Assembly: GCF_008642355.1 (NCBI RefSeq)
Contig: NZ_CP029193.1
Coordinates: 2,380,001 to 2,444,000, forward strand
Reading direction: 5' to 3'
Length of the DNA: 64,000 nt
Origin: Streptomyces venezuelae
GTDB taxonomy: Bacteria > Actinomycetota > Actinomycetes > Streptomycetales > Streptomycetaceae
The number at the start of each line of letters is the position of its first letter. Positions within the stretch are counted from its first letter, which is position 1. Below, one piece after another: positions 51,693 through 61,464 of this stretch. Under the pieces are notes generated by a model. It was given only the letters and a program-made list of their open reading frames with translations. It made no database searches and was not told the DNA's origin. The position numbers and the translations under genes are program-made.

Positions 51693-52727
51693 ATGCGCCG
51701 CACCGCCTCTCCTCTGTCGCTGATCCTTCTCGGGCTCGGCGCGTTTCTTCTGGTCCTGGCACCGATGCTGGCCTGGTACGTCGAGCCACGCGCGAAACGC
51801 ACGCCCGTGGATGTCGACATCACGACCGTCTTCAAAGGCAAGGGAAGCTATTTCGACACCGAGAAGATCAAGACGGTCCACGACAAGGACCTCACCATCA
51901 CCCGTCAGGTGCGCGGCGACGTGGCCGACAGCGAGGACAGCGGACGCGCGGTCTGGGACGTGTCCACCTCGGTGGATCCGGACAAATCCCTGCCCGCGGC
52001 CGACCCGCACGACTCGCTCCAGTGGACGCTGGAGCGCTGGGTCACCGACCGGAAGACGAACGCGCCGGTGCACTGCTGCGGCGAGGAGCCGTACTTCGAG
52101 GGCGAGGCGTACCTGAAGTTCCCCTTCGACGTGGAGAAGCGGTCCTACACCTGGTGGGACAACACGCTGGGCGCGACCGTGCCGCTCACGTACCGCGGCA
52201 CGAAGAAGATCCAGGGGTACGAGGGATACAGGTTCACGGCGACGGTGAAGCCCACCAAGACGGGCACGCGCCAGGTGCCGGGGCGGATGGTCGGGCAGCC
52301 GAAGAAGAGCCAGGTCATCGCCGACGAGTACTACGCCAACCACGGCATCGAGCTCGTCGCGGACCAGCGCACCGGCCGGATCATCTACGCCGCGATCGGC
52401 CCCCGCAAGACGTTGCGCGCGCCCGGGTCGGAGAAGGACGCGACGGTGCTGCTCGACAGCGACCGGATCGCGTTCACGCCCGCCACGCAGAAGGCTCAGG
52501 TGAAGCTCGCGGACGACGACAGCAGTCGGCTGGAACTGGTCGGCGAGACGCTGCCGCTCGGTGCGGGCGTGCTGGGCGGGGTACTCGCCGTGGCGGGCAT
52601 CGTGCTCGTCGTACGAGGGCGTCAGGACGACGGGGCGAACGGTCCCGGGCGGCGCGGAGGCGGAGCGGAGCCGGACAGTCCGAATCCGGAAACGTCACCG
52701 ACCGCCCTGCAGTCCAGCACGATGTGA
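51693..52727 (+). CDS. DUF3068 membrane protein
   Basis: A 344-residue protein of the actinobacterial DUF3068 (PorA-like) family. It has an N-terminal helix (about 8-28), a large extracellular domain with a Cys pair (HCCGEEPYF), conserved WWDNTLG and YEGYRF blocks, and a second helix near residue 288-310, then a disordered tail. As I recall, the mycobacterial and corynebacterial DUF3068 protein (Rv0227c and its relatives) is needed for lipomannan maturation/lipoarabinomannan formation. It precedes GT4, methyltransferase and AftD-type genes, as in the mycobacterial locus. AGGAG is eight bases before ATG. Confidence 0.88.
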   Translation: MRRTASPLSLILLGLGAFLLVLAPMLAWYVEPRAKRTPVDVDITTVFKGKGSYFDTEKIKTVHDKDLTITRQVRGDVADSEDSGRAVWDVSTSVDPDKSLPAADPHDSLQWTLERWVTDRKTNAPVHCCGEEPYFEGEAYLKFPFDVEKRSYTWWDNTLGATVPLTYRGTKKIQGYEGYRFTATVKPTKTGTRQVPGRMVGQPKKSQVIADEYYANHGIELVADQRTGRIIYAAIGPRKTLRAPGSEKDATVLLDSDRIAFTPATQKAQVKLADDDSSRLELVGETLPLGAGVLGGVLAVAGIVLVVRGRQDDGANGPGRRGGGAEPDSPNPETSPTALQSSTM

Positions 52728-52937
52728 TGAGACGTCAGCTGTTGAAAGCGCAGAAATTGTCACTTCGGTGAGTAGCCGCGCGGTACGGGTCGGCGAAAAC
52801 TATCCACCCCCACCCGCGCACAGTCCCCGCACCACCGCACGACCCCGCATGGAGCACCACCCCGCAGAACCCAGCAGGATCGTTCCGCCCGACCGGACCC
52901 CCCACAGTTCCGCACCCTGAGACGAGTTGGAGCACGC

Positions 52938-54155
52938 ATGCCCCAGCACGTACCGTCCTCGCTGCGCGCGGCCACCCCACGCCGCGCGGAGCGTGTTCCG
53001 GCGCTTCCCCCACAGCCGCGCCGGATCGTCTTCCTCGCCCACCGCGACCTCGGCAACCCGGCCGCGGGCGGCTCCGAACTCCTCGTCGACCGGCTCGCCG
53101 ACGGCCTCAGCAAACAGGGCCACCAGGTCACCTTGCTGTGCGGCGGGCCGGCCGCCTACCGCGACTACCGAGTCGTGTCGGCCGGCGGCGACCTCGGCCA
53201 CTACCTGCGGGCCCGCACCGCGTTCACGCGGCAGGTCGGCGACTGCGACCTGCTCGTCGAGGTCTGCAACGGCATGCCGTACCTGGCGCCGCTGTGGCAC
53301 CGCGGGCCCACCCTGTGCCTCGTCAACCACGTCCACACCGACCTGTGGGGGATGCGCTTCCAGGGCGCGCTCGCCCCCGCGGCCCGGATCGGCCGGAGAC
53401 TCGAACACTGGGCGCTCTCGGGCGCGCAGCGCGGCAATCTCCTCGTGGCCGTCTCGCCGTCGACGGCCACGGCGCTGCGCGCCATCGGCGTCGACCGGGA
53501 CCGCATCCGCATCGTGCACAACGGGGTGGAGGAGCCGGGCCCGCTGCACGCCCGCTCCGACGACCCGATGTTCCTGGCGATGGGCCGGCTCGTCGAGTAC
53601 AAGCGCATCGATCTGCTGCTGCGGCTCTGGGAGCGGGTCAGACCCGTCACGGGCGGCCGCCTCGTGATCGTGGGCGACGGCCCCGAACGGCAACGGCTCG
53701 AACAACTCGCCGGTCCCGGAGTCGAGTTCAAGGGACATGTCTCGGAGGCGGAGAAGCACCGGCTGCTCTGTGAGGCGTGGATGCTGCTGCATCCGTCGGC
53801 GGTGGAGGGCTGGGGGCTCGTCATCACCGAGGCGGCGACCCGCTCGACGCCCTCCATCGGTTTCGACGTGCCGGGCGTACGCGACTCCGTGGAGGACGGT
53901 GTGACCGGTCTCCTCGCCCGGGGCGAGAGCTCCTTCGCCGCCGCCTGGTGCACCCTCGCGCTCAGCGCCGAGCGCCGCAGGGCCCTCGGCAAGGCCGCCG
54001 GGGAGCGGGCCGTCCAGTTCCGCTGGGGCAACACCGTGCGGCAGTTCCAGGCCGTGGCGGCCGAAGCGGTCGCCGCACACCAGGTGTCCCAGGGACGCCC
54101 CGTGTCCAAGGACCAGGCGCCCCAAGGACCCCCGACTCCCCCGAGGTCTGCGTGA
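52938..54155 (+). CDS. GT4-type glycosyltransferase
   Basis: A 405-residue GT-B fold transferase. The N-terminal domain begins RRIVFLAHRDLGNPAAGGSELLV (quoted in part: NPAAGGSELLV), with NHVHTDLWG in the acceptor region. The C-terminal donor domain has the GT4 signature EGWGLVITEA (E-x7-E, about residue 289-297), plus MGRLVEYKRIDLLLRLWE and VIVGDGPER. Family members use nucleotide sugars, often mannose or related hexoses. It resembles mycobacterial Rv0225 in position and type. First gene of the coupled operon; GTGA overlap with the following methyltransferase. Confidence 0.9.
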   Translation: MPQHVPSSLRAATPRRAERVPALPPQPRRIVFLAHRDLGNPAAGGSELLVDRLADGLSKQGHQVTLLCGGPAAYRDYRVVSAGGDLGHYLRARTAFTRQVGDCDLLVEVCNGMPYLAPLWHRGPTLCLVNHVHTDLWGMRFQGALAPAARIGRRLEHWALSGAQRGNLLVAVSPSTATALRAIGVDRDRIRIVHNGVEEPGPLHARSDDPMFLAMGRLVEYKRIDLLLRLWERVRPVTGGRLVIVGDGPERQRLEQLAGPGVEFKGHVSEAEKHRLLCEAWMLLHPSAVEGWGLVITEAATRSTPSIGFDVPGVRDSVEDGVTGLLARGESSFAAAWCTLALSAERRRALGKAAGERAVQFRWGNTVRQFQAVAAEAVAAHQVSQGRPVSKDQAPQGPPTPPRSA

Positions 54156-54871
54156 AGGACCCTTCGCTGCGCCGCTCCGCCACGCTCTTCCGGGCCTTCC
54201 TGCGCGAGCAGCAGGAGCCCGAGCGGTGCTACACACTCCTCGCCCGCGACGCCGCCGACCAGGTCGAGGCGTACGGACCGGTGAACGGCCGCGTCGTCGT
54301 CGACATCGGCGGCGGTGGCGGTTACTTCACGGAGGAGTTCCGGCGGCGCGGCGCGCAGTCCTTCCTCTTCGAGCCCGACCCCGCCGAGCTGGGGCCCAAG
54401 CCGCCCGAGGGCGCGGTCGTCGCCGACGGGTACCTGCTGCCCCTCGCGGACGGCGTCGCCGACGTCACGTTCTCCTCGAACGTCCTGGAGCACGTCGACG
54501 ACCCGCAGACGTTCCTGAGCGAGATGGTCCGGGTCACCAGGCCCGGCGGACTGATCTACGTCTCGTTCACCAACTGGCTGTCCCCGTGGGGCGGTCACGA
54601 ATGGGCGCCCTGGCACTATCTGGGCGCCGAACGGGCCCGGGCCCGCTATGAACGACGTAACGGCAAGGCCGCGAAGCACACGCTCGGCGAGAACCTCTTC
54701 GTCCACCACGTCGGAGCGACGCTGCGCCAGGTGCGCGGCCGCGACGACGTGGAGATCGTGTCGGCGCGCTCCCGCTACTGGCCCTTCCTGGCCGGGGCGA
54801 TCACCAAGGTGCCGGGTGTGCGCGAGTTCGCGACCTGGAATCTCCTCCTCATCCTCAGGCGGTGTCCATGA
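54152..54871 (+). CDS. SAM-dependent methyltransferase (Rv0224c-like)
   Basis: A 239-residue class I methyltransferase. Motif I VVDIGGGGGYF (about 49-59), acidic motif II FEPDPAELG, and SSNVLEHVDD (about 110) and LIYVSFTNWLSPWGGHE give the Rossmann core. The run of N-terminal LRRSATLFRAFLREQQEPERCY and WLSPWGGHEWAPWHYLG closely matches, from memory, mycobacterial Rv0224c of the arabinan locus. Substrate unknown, perhaps a lipid carrier or sugar. GTG start inside the GT4 stop; ATGA overlap with the AftD-type gene, so tightly coupled. Confidence 0.88.
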   Translation: MKDPSLRRSATLFRAFLREQQEPERCYTLLARDAADQVEAYGPVNGRVVVDIGGGGGYFTEEFRRRGAQSFLFEPDPAELGPKPPEGAVVADGYLLPLADGVADVTFSSNVLEHVDDPQTFLSEMVRVTRPGGLIYVSFTNWLSPWGGHEWAPWHYLGAERARARYERRNGKAAKHTLGENLFVHHVGATLRQVRGRDDVEIVSARSRYWPFLAGAITKVPGVREFATWNLLLILRRCP

Positions 54872-57800
54872 CCACGGTCCAGGCCCCACCCCCGGCGGCC
54901 GCAAGACCCACGACCGCTGCCCCTGAACCCTCGCGGGGGCCGCGCTCGCGGCGCTGGCTCGTGGGGTTCTGGGCCGTGGTGTTCGTCTCCTTCCTCGCGG
55001 TGAAGCCGGGGCGGATGACGTTCGACACCAAACTCGGTGTCGCCGTCGACCCCTGGCAGTTCCTCTCCGACCTGGGGCAGCTCTGGCACGACAGGGGCGG
55101 CTTCGGCGGCATCCAGGACCAGTACGTCGGCTACGCCTTCCCGATGCTGCCGTTCTACGGCCTGGCCGACCTCGTGCAGCTGCCGGTGTGGCTGGCGGAG
55201 CGGCTCTGGTTCTCGCTGATCGTGGCGGTCGCGTTCTGGGGCGCGCTGCGGCTCGCCGAACGCCTGGGCATCGGCAGCCGCCACAGCCGGCTGCTCGGCG
55301 CGGTGGTGTACGCGCTGTGGCCGACGTTCACCGTGGTCATCGGCTCGACGTCGGCGGCGGCGCTGCCCGGCGCGTTCCTGCCGTGGGTGCTGCTGCCGCT
55401 GGCCGACGACCGGTTCAGCGCGCGCATCGCGGCGTGCCGCTCGGCGCTGATCATCCCGTTCATGGGTGGTGTGAACGCGGCGGCGACGCTCGCCTCGCTG
55501 CTGCCCGTGGGCCTGTACCTGCTGTCCCGCCCGAACGGCCCACGCAAGCGGAAGCTGATCACGTGGTGGGTGCCGGGCGTCGTCCTGGCCACGGCGTGGT
55601 GGGTCGTACCGCTCCTGATGCTCGGCATCTACGGCGAGAACTTCCTGCCGTTCGTCGAGGACTCGGCGACCACGACGGGCACGATGTCGGCGACCGAGGC
55701 GCTGCGCGGCGCCGGCAACTGGGTCGCGTACCTGCACTTCGGCGAGGCCTGGCTGCCCGCGGGGTGGACCGTGGCGACGGCCGTCGTCGCCGTCGTCTGC
55801 TCGGCGCTCGCCGCCGCACTGGGGCTCGCGGGTCTTGCGCGACGTGACCTGCCGGAGCGGCGCTGGCTGGTCCTGACCGTCCTGTCGGTCGCCCTGGTGA
55901 CGCTCGCCGGGTACGGCGGCGCGTTCGGCGCACCCTTCCACGGCACGGTCCAGTCGTGGCTCGACGGCGGACTCGTCCCCTTCCGCAACATCTACAAGTT
56001 CCAGACGGGTCTCGCACTCGCGCTGGTCTTCGGCCTGATGCACCTGGTGGGCGTGGCCGCGCAGGCGCGCGGAGCCCGGCGGGTGCGCGGCAGGCGGTAC
56101 GCGCCGCTGATCGCGGCGGTCCTTGTCCTTCCCGGGCTCGCCCTGCCCTACGTCAACGGGTCGATCCTGCAGCCCGGTTCGTTCCAGAAGCTGCCCACGT
56201 ACTGGCAGACGACGGCCGACTGGCTGGAGAAGTACTCGCCCGACTCGCGCGCCCTCGTGGTGCCCGCCACCGCGCACGGCATCTACACCTGGGGCTCCCC
56301 CATCGACCAGCCCCTCGACGTGCTCGCCGACTCGCGCTGGGCGCAGCGCGACTACGTGCCGTTCGGCGCCCCGGGCAACCGGCGCGCGATGGACGCCGTC
56401 GAGCAGGCGCTGATGACCGGCGCCGAAGTGCCCGGTCTGCGCGACTTCGTGACGCGGGCCGGTCTGTACTACGTCGTCGTGCGCAACGACCTCGACCCGG
56501 ACCAGGTCGGCAACGTGCCCACCGCGACGGTCAAGCGGACCCTGGAGGAGTCCGGTTTCCGCCGCGTCACCGGCTTCGGACCGCAGACCACCGGCGGCAT
56601 CATCCCCGACGACACCCCGGTCCAGGTGGAGGGCCTCTACCCGCGCCAGCGCGCGGTCGAGATCTACGCCCCCGCGGAGGGCGCCGAGCGACCCGGCCAG
56701 GCGGGCCTGAAGCCGGTGTCGAACACGGCGGTCGTCAGCGGCGGCCCCGAATCCCTGCTTCCGCTCTCCGCCGACCCGTCGATGCGCGACCGCCCCACCG
56801 TCCTGACCGGAGACAACCATCCGGGCATCGGAGCCCCCGCCCTGCAGGCGGTCGGTGACGGCATGCGCCGCGCCGACACCCGCTTCGGGCTGGTCAACTC
56901 CAACACCTCGTACACGTACGGGCGTGACGAGCGGAACGCGGTCGACGCGCTGCAGAACCCCGACGAGAAACCGCACCAGATCCTGCCGAGCAAGGGCGTC
57001 GAGCACCAGACGACGTCGGAGCTGCGGGGTGCCAAGTCGGTGTCGGCGTCCAGCTACGGCAACTGGCTCTTCCACCTGCCGCAGTACGACCCGGCGAACG
57101 CCTTCGACGGAAACCCGGCCACGGCCTGGGCGGAGGGCAACGCCGGGTCGGCGGACGGCGAGTGGATCAAGGCGGAGTTCACCACGAAGGTCACGGTGCC
57201 TTCCTCGTTCCGCGTCACCCCGCTGCCGCAGAACGGCACGCGGGCGGCGCCCACCCGGATCCGGGTGGAGACGGAGCACGGCAGCATCACCAGCCCCCTC
57301 CGGCCCGACGGGCAGCCGCAGCGCGTAAAGGCCAAGGCCGGCTCCACGGACTTCGTGAAGATCACGATCCTGGACACGCAGGTGGCACGGCCCGGTCTCA
57401 CCGGCGCGGGCTTCTCGGAGATCTCCATCCCCGAGGTGCGGGTCACCCGCCTCCTCCAGCTCCCGACGGACGCGGAGAAGTCCACCGACGCGAAGTCCAC
57501 GACGTACTCCCTGCACCGCACGTCCGACCCGGGCGCCTTCTCGCAGGTGGACACCGAATCGGGGCTGCACCGCCGCTTCACGACGACGGCGGAGGGCGCG
57601 TACGACGTGAAGGCGAGCGCGGTGGCCGTGCCGGGCCGTGAACTCGACGAGCTGCTGTACAAGGTGGCGCCCGAGCAGGAGCAGCAGATCATCGCGACGG
57701 CCGACTCCACCGCGAAGCTCGGCAGCGGTCTCTCGCCGCGCAACCTCACCGACGGCGACCTGACCACGGCGTGGGTCGCGGGCAGCGACAACCGGCCCGT

Positions 57801-59307
57801 CATCCACCTCAAGTGGCCGGGCAAGACGCCGGTCGGCGAGATCGTGCTGCCCGCGGCGGGCGGTCTGTCCACGCGGCCCGTGAAGATCGAGATCAGCTCG
57901 CCGGACGGCGCGGCGACCGCGGGCGTCGACGAGAACGGCAACGCCCGCTTCGCGCCGATCACCACCGACGAGATGGACATCACCATCACGGAGACGGCGC
58001 CGCTGACGGTCCACAACCCGGTCGCGGACGACGACCTCCAGCTGCCGGTGGGTCTCACCGAGGTGTACGTCCCCGCGCTCGACAAGTACCGCACGAAGCA
58101 GCCCGACCCGAAGGACCGCTTCTCGCTGCCGTGCGGCCAGGGCCCGGTCCTCTCGATCGACGGCGAGCTGTACGAGACGAGCGCGAAGGGCAGGGTCCGG
58201 GACCTCACCGACCGGCGCCCGGTCGACATCACGCTCTGCCAGGAGGGCGAGAAGTCGCCGTCGGTCCGCCTCGACGCGGGGGCGCACAGCCTGGAGACGG
58301 GTGACGCGGGTCCGCTCGCCGTCATGGACGCGTCCCTGACCACCGGCACGCCGGCGGCGCCCGACACGGCCGCGCGCGAGCTGAAGGTCAAGGACTGGCT
58401 GGGCGACCGCCGCGAGCTGACGGTCGGCTCGGGCGCGGCCTCGTACCTCACGACGTACGAGAACGTGAACGACGGCTGGAAGGCGACGCTCAACGGCAAG
58501 GAGCTGACGTCCGTCCGGCTCGACGGCTGGCAGCAGGGCTGGCTGGTGCCGAACGGCGAGGGCGGCACGGTCAAGCTGACCTACGAGCCGTCGCAGATCT
58601 ACGAGATCGGCCTGATCCTCGCCGGTGTCGGCGTCCTCGCCCTGGTGGCGCTGGTCCTCGTACGGCGGCGCGACCCGAACACGGACGGCCCGACCGCCGC
58701 GCCGCCCGCCCCGGGCATCGTCCTCGGCACGGTGGCGCTCACGCTGGTGGCCGCGGTGATCGCGGGACCGTTCGCACTCCTGGTCCCCGCGCTCGCCCTC
58801 CTCGCGTGGTGGCGGCACGCGCTGCTGGTGCCGATCGCGTTCCTCGCGATGGCGGGGGCGGGCATCGCGGCGGCGACGGGAGCAGGCGAGCCGGTCGCGT
58901 CCGACGAGGGAGCGTTCGGCCACGCGGCCCAACTCCTGGCCCTCATCGCACTGTTCGCGGCGCTGGTGACCGTAGGGGAGACACGGCGGCGCACCGTGGA
59001 AACGTTGGAGTACGGCCCGGACACGGTCGGCGGCCCCCCGCCGTACACACCCGCCCCCGCACCGACCCACGACCCGGCGACGCCCCCGCTCGGCACGGAC
59101 CGCGACCCGGCCGCGCACACGCCGCCGCTGCCCCGCCGCAAGCGCGCGGACGACGGCACGGACGGCGCGCCGGAGACGGCCGCGGGCCCGACGGTCTCGG
59201 CCCGTGGCCCGGCATCGGCCCAGCCGGAGCCCGCGCCACCCGGCCGGACGATGCGTTTCCCGCGCCGCAGGCGCCCGTCCACGACAGGAGAAGGCACCCA
59301 GCGATGA
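54868..59307 (+). CDS. AftD-family alpha-(1->3)-arabinofuranosyltransferase
   Basis: A 1479-residue GT-C membrane glycosyltransferase, the size of mycobacterial AftD. Residues 30-420 hold about ten helices. The first extracytoplasmic loop has KPGRMTFDTKLGVAVDPWQF, with the catalytic acidic residues typical of GT-C enzymes using decaprenyl-phospho-arabinose. The large extracellular part carries two discoidin-like carbohydrate-binding segments (AFDGNPATAWAEG about 740; LTDGDLTTAWVAG about 962). Four C-terminal helices follow (about 1245-1385) with a Pro/Thr-rich tail. Mycobacterial AftD acts on arabinogalactan and lipoarabinomannan; neither is known in Streptomyces. Confidence 0.9.
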   Translation: MTTVQAPPPAAARPTTAAPEPSRGPRSRRWLVGFWAVVFVSFLAVKPGRMTFDTKLGVAVDPWQFLSDLGQLWHDRGGFGGIQDQYVGYAFPMLPFYGLADLVQLPVWLAERLWFSLIVAVAFWGALRLAERLGIGSRHSRLLGAVVYALWPTFTVVIGSTSAAALPGAFLPWVLLPLADDRFSARIAACRSALIIPFMGGVNAAATLASLLPVGLYLLSRPNGPRKRKLITWWVPGVVLATAWWVVPLLMLGIYGENFLPFVEDSATTTGTMSATEALRGAGNWVAYLHFGEAWLPAGWTVATAVVAVVCSALAAALGLAGLARRDLPERRWLVLTVLSVALVTLAGYGGAFGAPFHGTVQSWLDGGLVPFRNIYKFQTGLALALVFGLMHLVGVAAQARGARRVRGRRYAPLIAAVLVLPGLALPYVNGSILQPGSFQKLPTYWQTTADWLEKYSPDSRALVVPATAHGIYTWGSPIDQPLDVLADSRWAQRDYVPFGAPGNRRAMDAVEQALMTGAEVPGLRDFVTRAGLYYVVVRNDLDPDQVGNVPTATVKRTLEESGFRRVTGFGPQTTGGIIPDDTPVQVEGLYPRQRAVEIYAPAEGAERPGQAGLKPVSNTAVVSGGPESLLPLSADPSMRDRPTVLTGDNHPGIGAPALQAVGDGMRRADTRFGLVNSNTSYTYGRDERNAVDALQNPDEKPHQILPSKGVEHQTTSELRGAKSVSASSYGNWLFHLPQYDPANAFDGNPATAWAEGNAGSADGEWIKAEFTTKVTVPSSFRVTPLPQNGTRAAPTRIRVETEHGSITSPLRPDGQPQRVKAKAGSTDFVKITILDTQVARPGLTGAGFSEISIPEVRVTRLLQLPTDAEKSTDAKSTTYSLHRTSDPGAFSQVDTESGLHRRFTTTAEGAYDVKASAVAVPGRELDELLYKVAPEQEQQIIATADSTAKLGSGLSPRNLTDGDLTTAWVAGSDNRPVIHLKWPGKTPVGEIVLPAAGGLSTRPVKIEISSPDGAATAGVDENGNARFAPITTDEMDITITETAPLTVHNPVADDDLQLPVGLTEVYVPALDKYRTKQPDPKDRFSLPCGQGPVLSIDGELYETSAKGRVRDLTDRRPVDITLCQEGEKSPSVRLDAGAHSLETGDAGPLAVMDASLTTGTPAAPDTAARELKVKDWLGDRRELTVGSGAASYLTTYENVNDGWKATLNGKELTSVRLDGWQQGWLVPNGEGGTVKLTYEPSQIYEIGLILAGVGVLALVALVLVRRRDPNTDGPTAAPPAPGIVLGTVALTLVAAVIAGPFALLVPALALLAWWRHALLVPIAFLAMAGAGIAAATGAGEPVASDEGAFGHAAQLLALIALFAALVTVGETRRRTVETLEYGPDTVGGPPPYTPAPAPTHDPATPPLGTDRDPAAHTPPLPRRKRADDGTDGAPETAAGPTVSARGPASAQPEPAPPGRTMRFPRRRRPSTTGEGTQR

Positions 59308-60716
59308 CCGCACTGGAACACCCGGCACGACGCGCGGAAGGACCCGGGCGGCCGCCCGCGCGCGTGCCGTTCCCCGTCGTCGACGAGGTCTCACGGCACT
59401 GCCTCCAGGAGGAGGAGCCGGAGACCGTGCACATCGAGGTGCACCTGCCGGGCACGCCGGACCAGGCCCGCCTCCGGGCCGCCTTCACGGAGGCCCTGCG
59501 CCGTCACCCGCGCATCCTGATGCGGGAGGCGCGGGGCCCCTGGTACCGCCGCCGCTACGAGTGGGAACTCACCCCGGACCCGGACGTGGAGGTGGTGACG
59601 TTCCCGCCGCCGGAACCGGACGCGCTGAAGCGGGCCCGCGAACGCGCCCTGGCCGAGGCCCCACCCCTGACCTCCTCACCGCCGATCCGGCTGGAGGTGG
59701 TGGCACAGGTCCCGGCCGCCGAGGACACCGCGTCCGGGGAAGGCGACGGAAGCTCCTCTGCGAAGGACCCCGGTTCCGTCCTCTTCCTCACCATCAACCA
59801 CACCGCCCTCGACGGCCCCGCCTGTCTCCGCGTGCTCGCCACCGCCGCCGAGCTGTACGGGGGCGAGGACAACTCCCCGGCGGCGCCCCCCACCCGAGCC
59901 CCCGCCGCGCCACAGGCGACGGCCGAGCAGACCCCTGCCGACGCGCCCTCGGGCTGGGCGCCCCCCGCCCGGGTCGCGAAGGGGCGGCCCGAGCCCTCCC
60001 CCGGCAACGGCATGCTCGTCGCGGAGCTGCCCGTGCCGAAGCGCCCCAAGGGGTCCCCGTTCACCGTGAACGACCAGCTCATGGTCGCCACCGCGCTGAT
60101 GATCGCCCACTGGAACCGTGAGCACGGCGCCCGCCCGCGCCCGTTCCGCATCACGATGCCCGTGGACGACCGTCCCCGGGACGCCACCATGCCGATCGGC
60201 AACGGCACCCGGCTGGTGGAAGTCCCCTTCGGCGCGGACGAGTTGGCCGCACGGGACTGGACCCCGGAGGCCACCCGCGACCTCCTGCGCCGCACCTCCG
60301 AGAGAACCCGCGCCCTCAAGGCGCTCTCCCGCCCCCAACTGGGCCACGGCGCGACGCTCCTGACCGCGCCCGTCCTGCCCGTCACCCTCCGCGCCGCCGT
60401 CACGCGGGGCCTGCGCAGGGCCGCCGCGCCCTGGACGTCGACGACGCTCCTGAGCAACATCGGCCGGGTCCCCTACGCCCTGGACTTCGGCGACGCGGGC
60501 CGCGCGCACGCCGTCTGGTTCTCCGCGCCCGCCCGGCTGCCACGCGGCCTCACCGTGACCACCGCGTCGACGGCGGGCCGGCTGCACCTCGCCCTGCGCT
60601 GGTCGAAGACGCTGCTCAGCCACGGCGACGGCTCGCACCTGCGCGACCTGTTCGAGCACTACCTCCACGCGACGGAACACACCGAACCCCACGAGACCCA
60701 CGGGGGGTCCACGTGA
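59304..60716 (+). CDS. Condensation-fold acyltransferase
   Basis: A 470-residue CoA-dependent/condensation-domain-like protein (PapA and NRPS-C superfamily). The catalytic HxxxDG is present as NHTALDGPAC (about residue 170); the C-terminal floor-loop region is recognisable around TLLSNIGRVPY (about 383). An Ala/Pro-rich loop (about 190-230) replaces the usual linker. PapA-like relatives add acyl chains to sugars or polyketide diols in glycolipids. Its ATGA overlap with aftD strongly suggests acylation of the same product. Carrier or acyl-CoA donor is unknown. Confidence 0.85.
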   Translation: MTALEHPARRAEGPGRPPARVPFPVVDEVSRHCLQEEEPETVHIEVHLPGTPDQARLRAAFTEALRRHPRILMREARGPWYRRRYEWELTPDPDVEVVTFPPPEPDALKRARERALAEAPPLTSSPPIRLEVVAQVPAAEDTASGEGDGSSSAKDPGSVLFLTINHTALDGPACLRVLATAAELYGGEDNSPAAPPTRAPAAPQATAEQTPADAPSGWAPPARVAKGRPEPSPGNGMLVAELPVPKRPKGSPFTVNDQLMVATALMIAHWNREHGARPRPFRITMPVDDRPRDATMPIGNGTRLVEVPFGADELAARDWTPEATRDLLRRTSERTRALKALSRPQLGHGATLLTAPVLPVTLRAAVTRGLRRAAAPWTSTTLLSNIGRVPYALDFGDAGRAHAVWFSAPARLPRGLTVTTASTAGRLHLALRWSKTLLSHGDGSHLRDLFEHYLHATEHTEPHETHGGST

Positions 60717-61462
60717 CCAGCGCCCCCACGACCACCGCCCGCCAACGCCCGAAAGGACTCCGGGACTTCTACGAGAACCCGGCCGTCCCCGTCGCGTCGG
60801 GCGACGCCCGCTCCATCCGCCAGGCCCGCATCCTCGCCGCCGCGCTCGGCCCCGCCACCACCCGCACCGCCACGGTCCTCGACATCGGCTGCGGCGACGG
60901 CACGGCGGCGGCGACCGCGGCGCCGCTCCTCGCCGGGCACCGCGTCGTCGGCGTGGACTGGTCGCAGGACGCCCTGAAGCGCGCACACGCCCGCCTGCCG
61001 TACGTCGTGCGCGGCGAACTCTCCGACGGCGGACTGCCGTTCGCCGACGGGGCGGCCGACGCCGTGCTGTTCAGCGAGGTCGTCGAGCACCTCGTCGACC
61101 CGGACAGCGCCCTGGACGAGCTGAGAAGGGTGCTGCGACCGGGCGGGCACCTGATGCTGTCCACCCCGAACCTCGCCGCCTGGTACAACCGCGGCCTGCT
61201 TCTCGCCGGAGTGCAGCCCGTGTTCTCCGAGGTGAGCCTGCGCGGCATCCACGGCAGGCCGGGCAAGGAGGTCGTGGGGCACCTGCGGCTCTACACGGCA
61301 CGCGCGCTGCGCGAGTTCGTCGCCGCGTCCGGCTTCGAGGTCGTACGCCTGTCGGGGGCACCCTTCCATGGCGTGCCACGCCCGCTGCGCGCCCTGGACC
61401 GGCTGGCCTGCGCCGTACCGAGCGCCGCGTCGATCCTCCTGCTGCACGCCCGAAAGGCCTGA
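60713..61462 (+). CDS. SAM-dependent methyltransferase
   Basis: A 249-residue class I methyltransferase. Motif I VLDIGCGDGTAA (about 55-66), LFSEVVEHLVDPDSAL (about 120) and RVLRPGGHLMLSTPN mark the UbiE/Methyltransf_11 group. The N-terminus RPKGLRDFYENP is also seen in methyltransferases of surface-polysaccharide loci, as I recall. GTG start overlapping the condensation gene's stop (GTGA). Second of three methyltransferases in the operon, unrelated in detail to the first. Confidence 0.87.
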   Translation: MTSAPTTTARQRPKGLRDFYENPAVPVASGDARSIRQARILAAALGPATTRTATVLDIGCGDGTAAATAAPLLAGHRVVGVDWSQDALKRAHARLPYVVRGELSDGGLPFADGAADAVLFSEVVEHLVDPDSALDELRRVLRPGGHLMLSTPNLAAWYNRGLLLAGVQPVFSEVSLRGIHGRPGKEVVGHLRLYTARALREFVAASGFEVVRLSGAPFHGVPRPLRALDRLACAVPSAASILLLHARKA

Positions 61463-61464
61463 CC

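Noticed and set aside
54775..59394. Very long open frame on the minus strand opposite the AftD-type gene
   Set aside because: Mirror of a high-GC coding sequence; composition is Arg/Gly/Val-rich, no domains, and the plus strand has a clear membrane enzyme.
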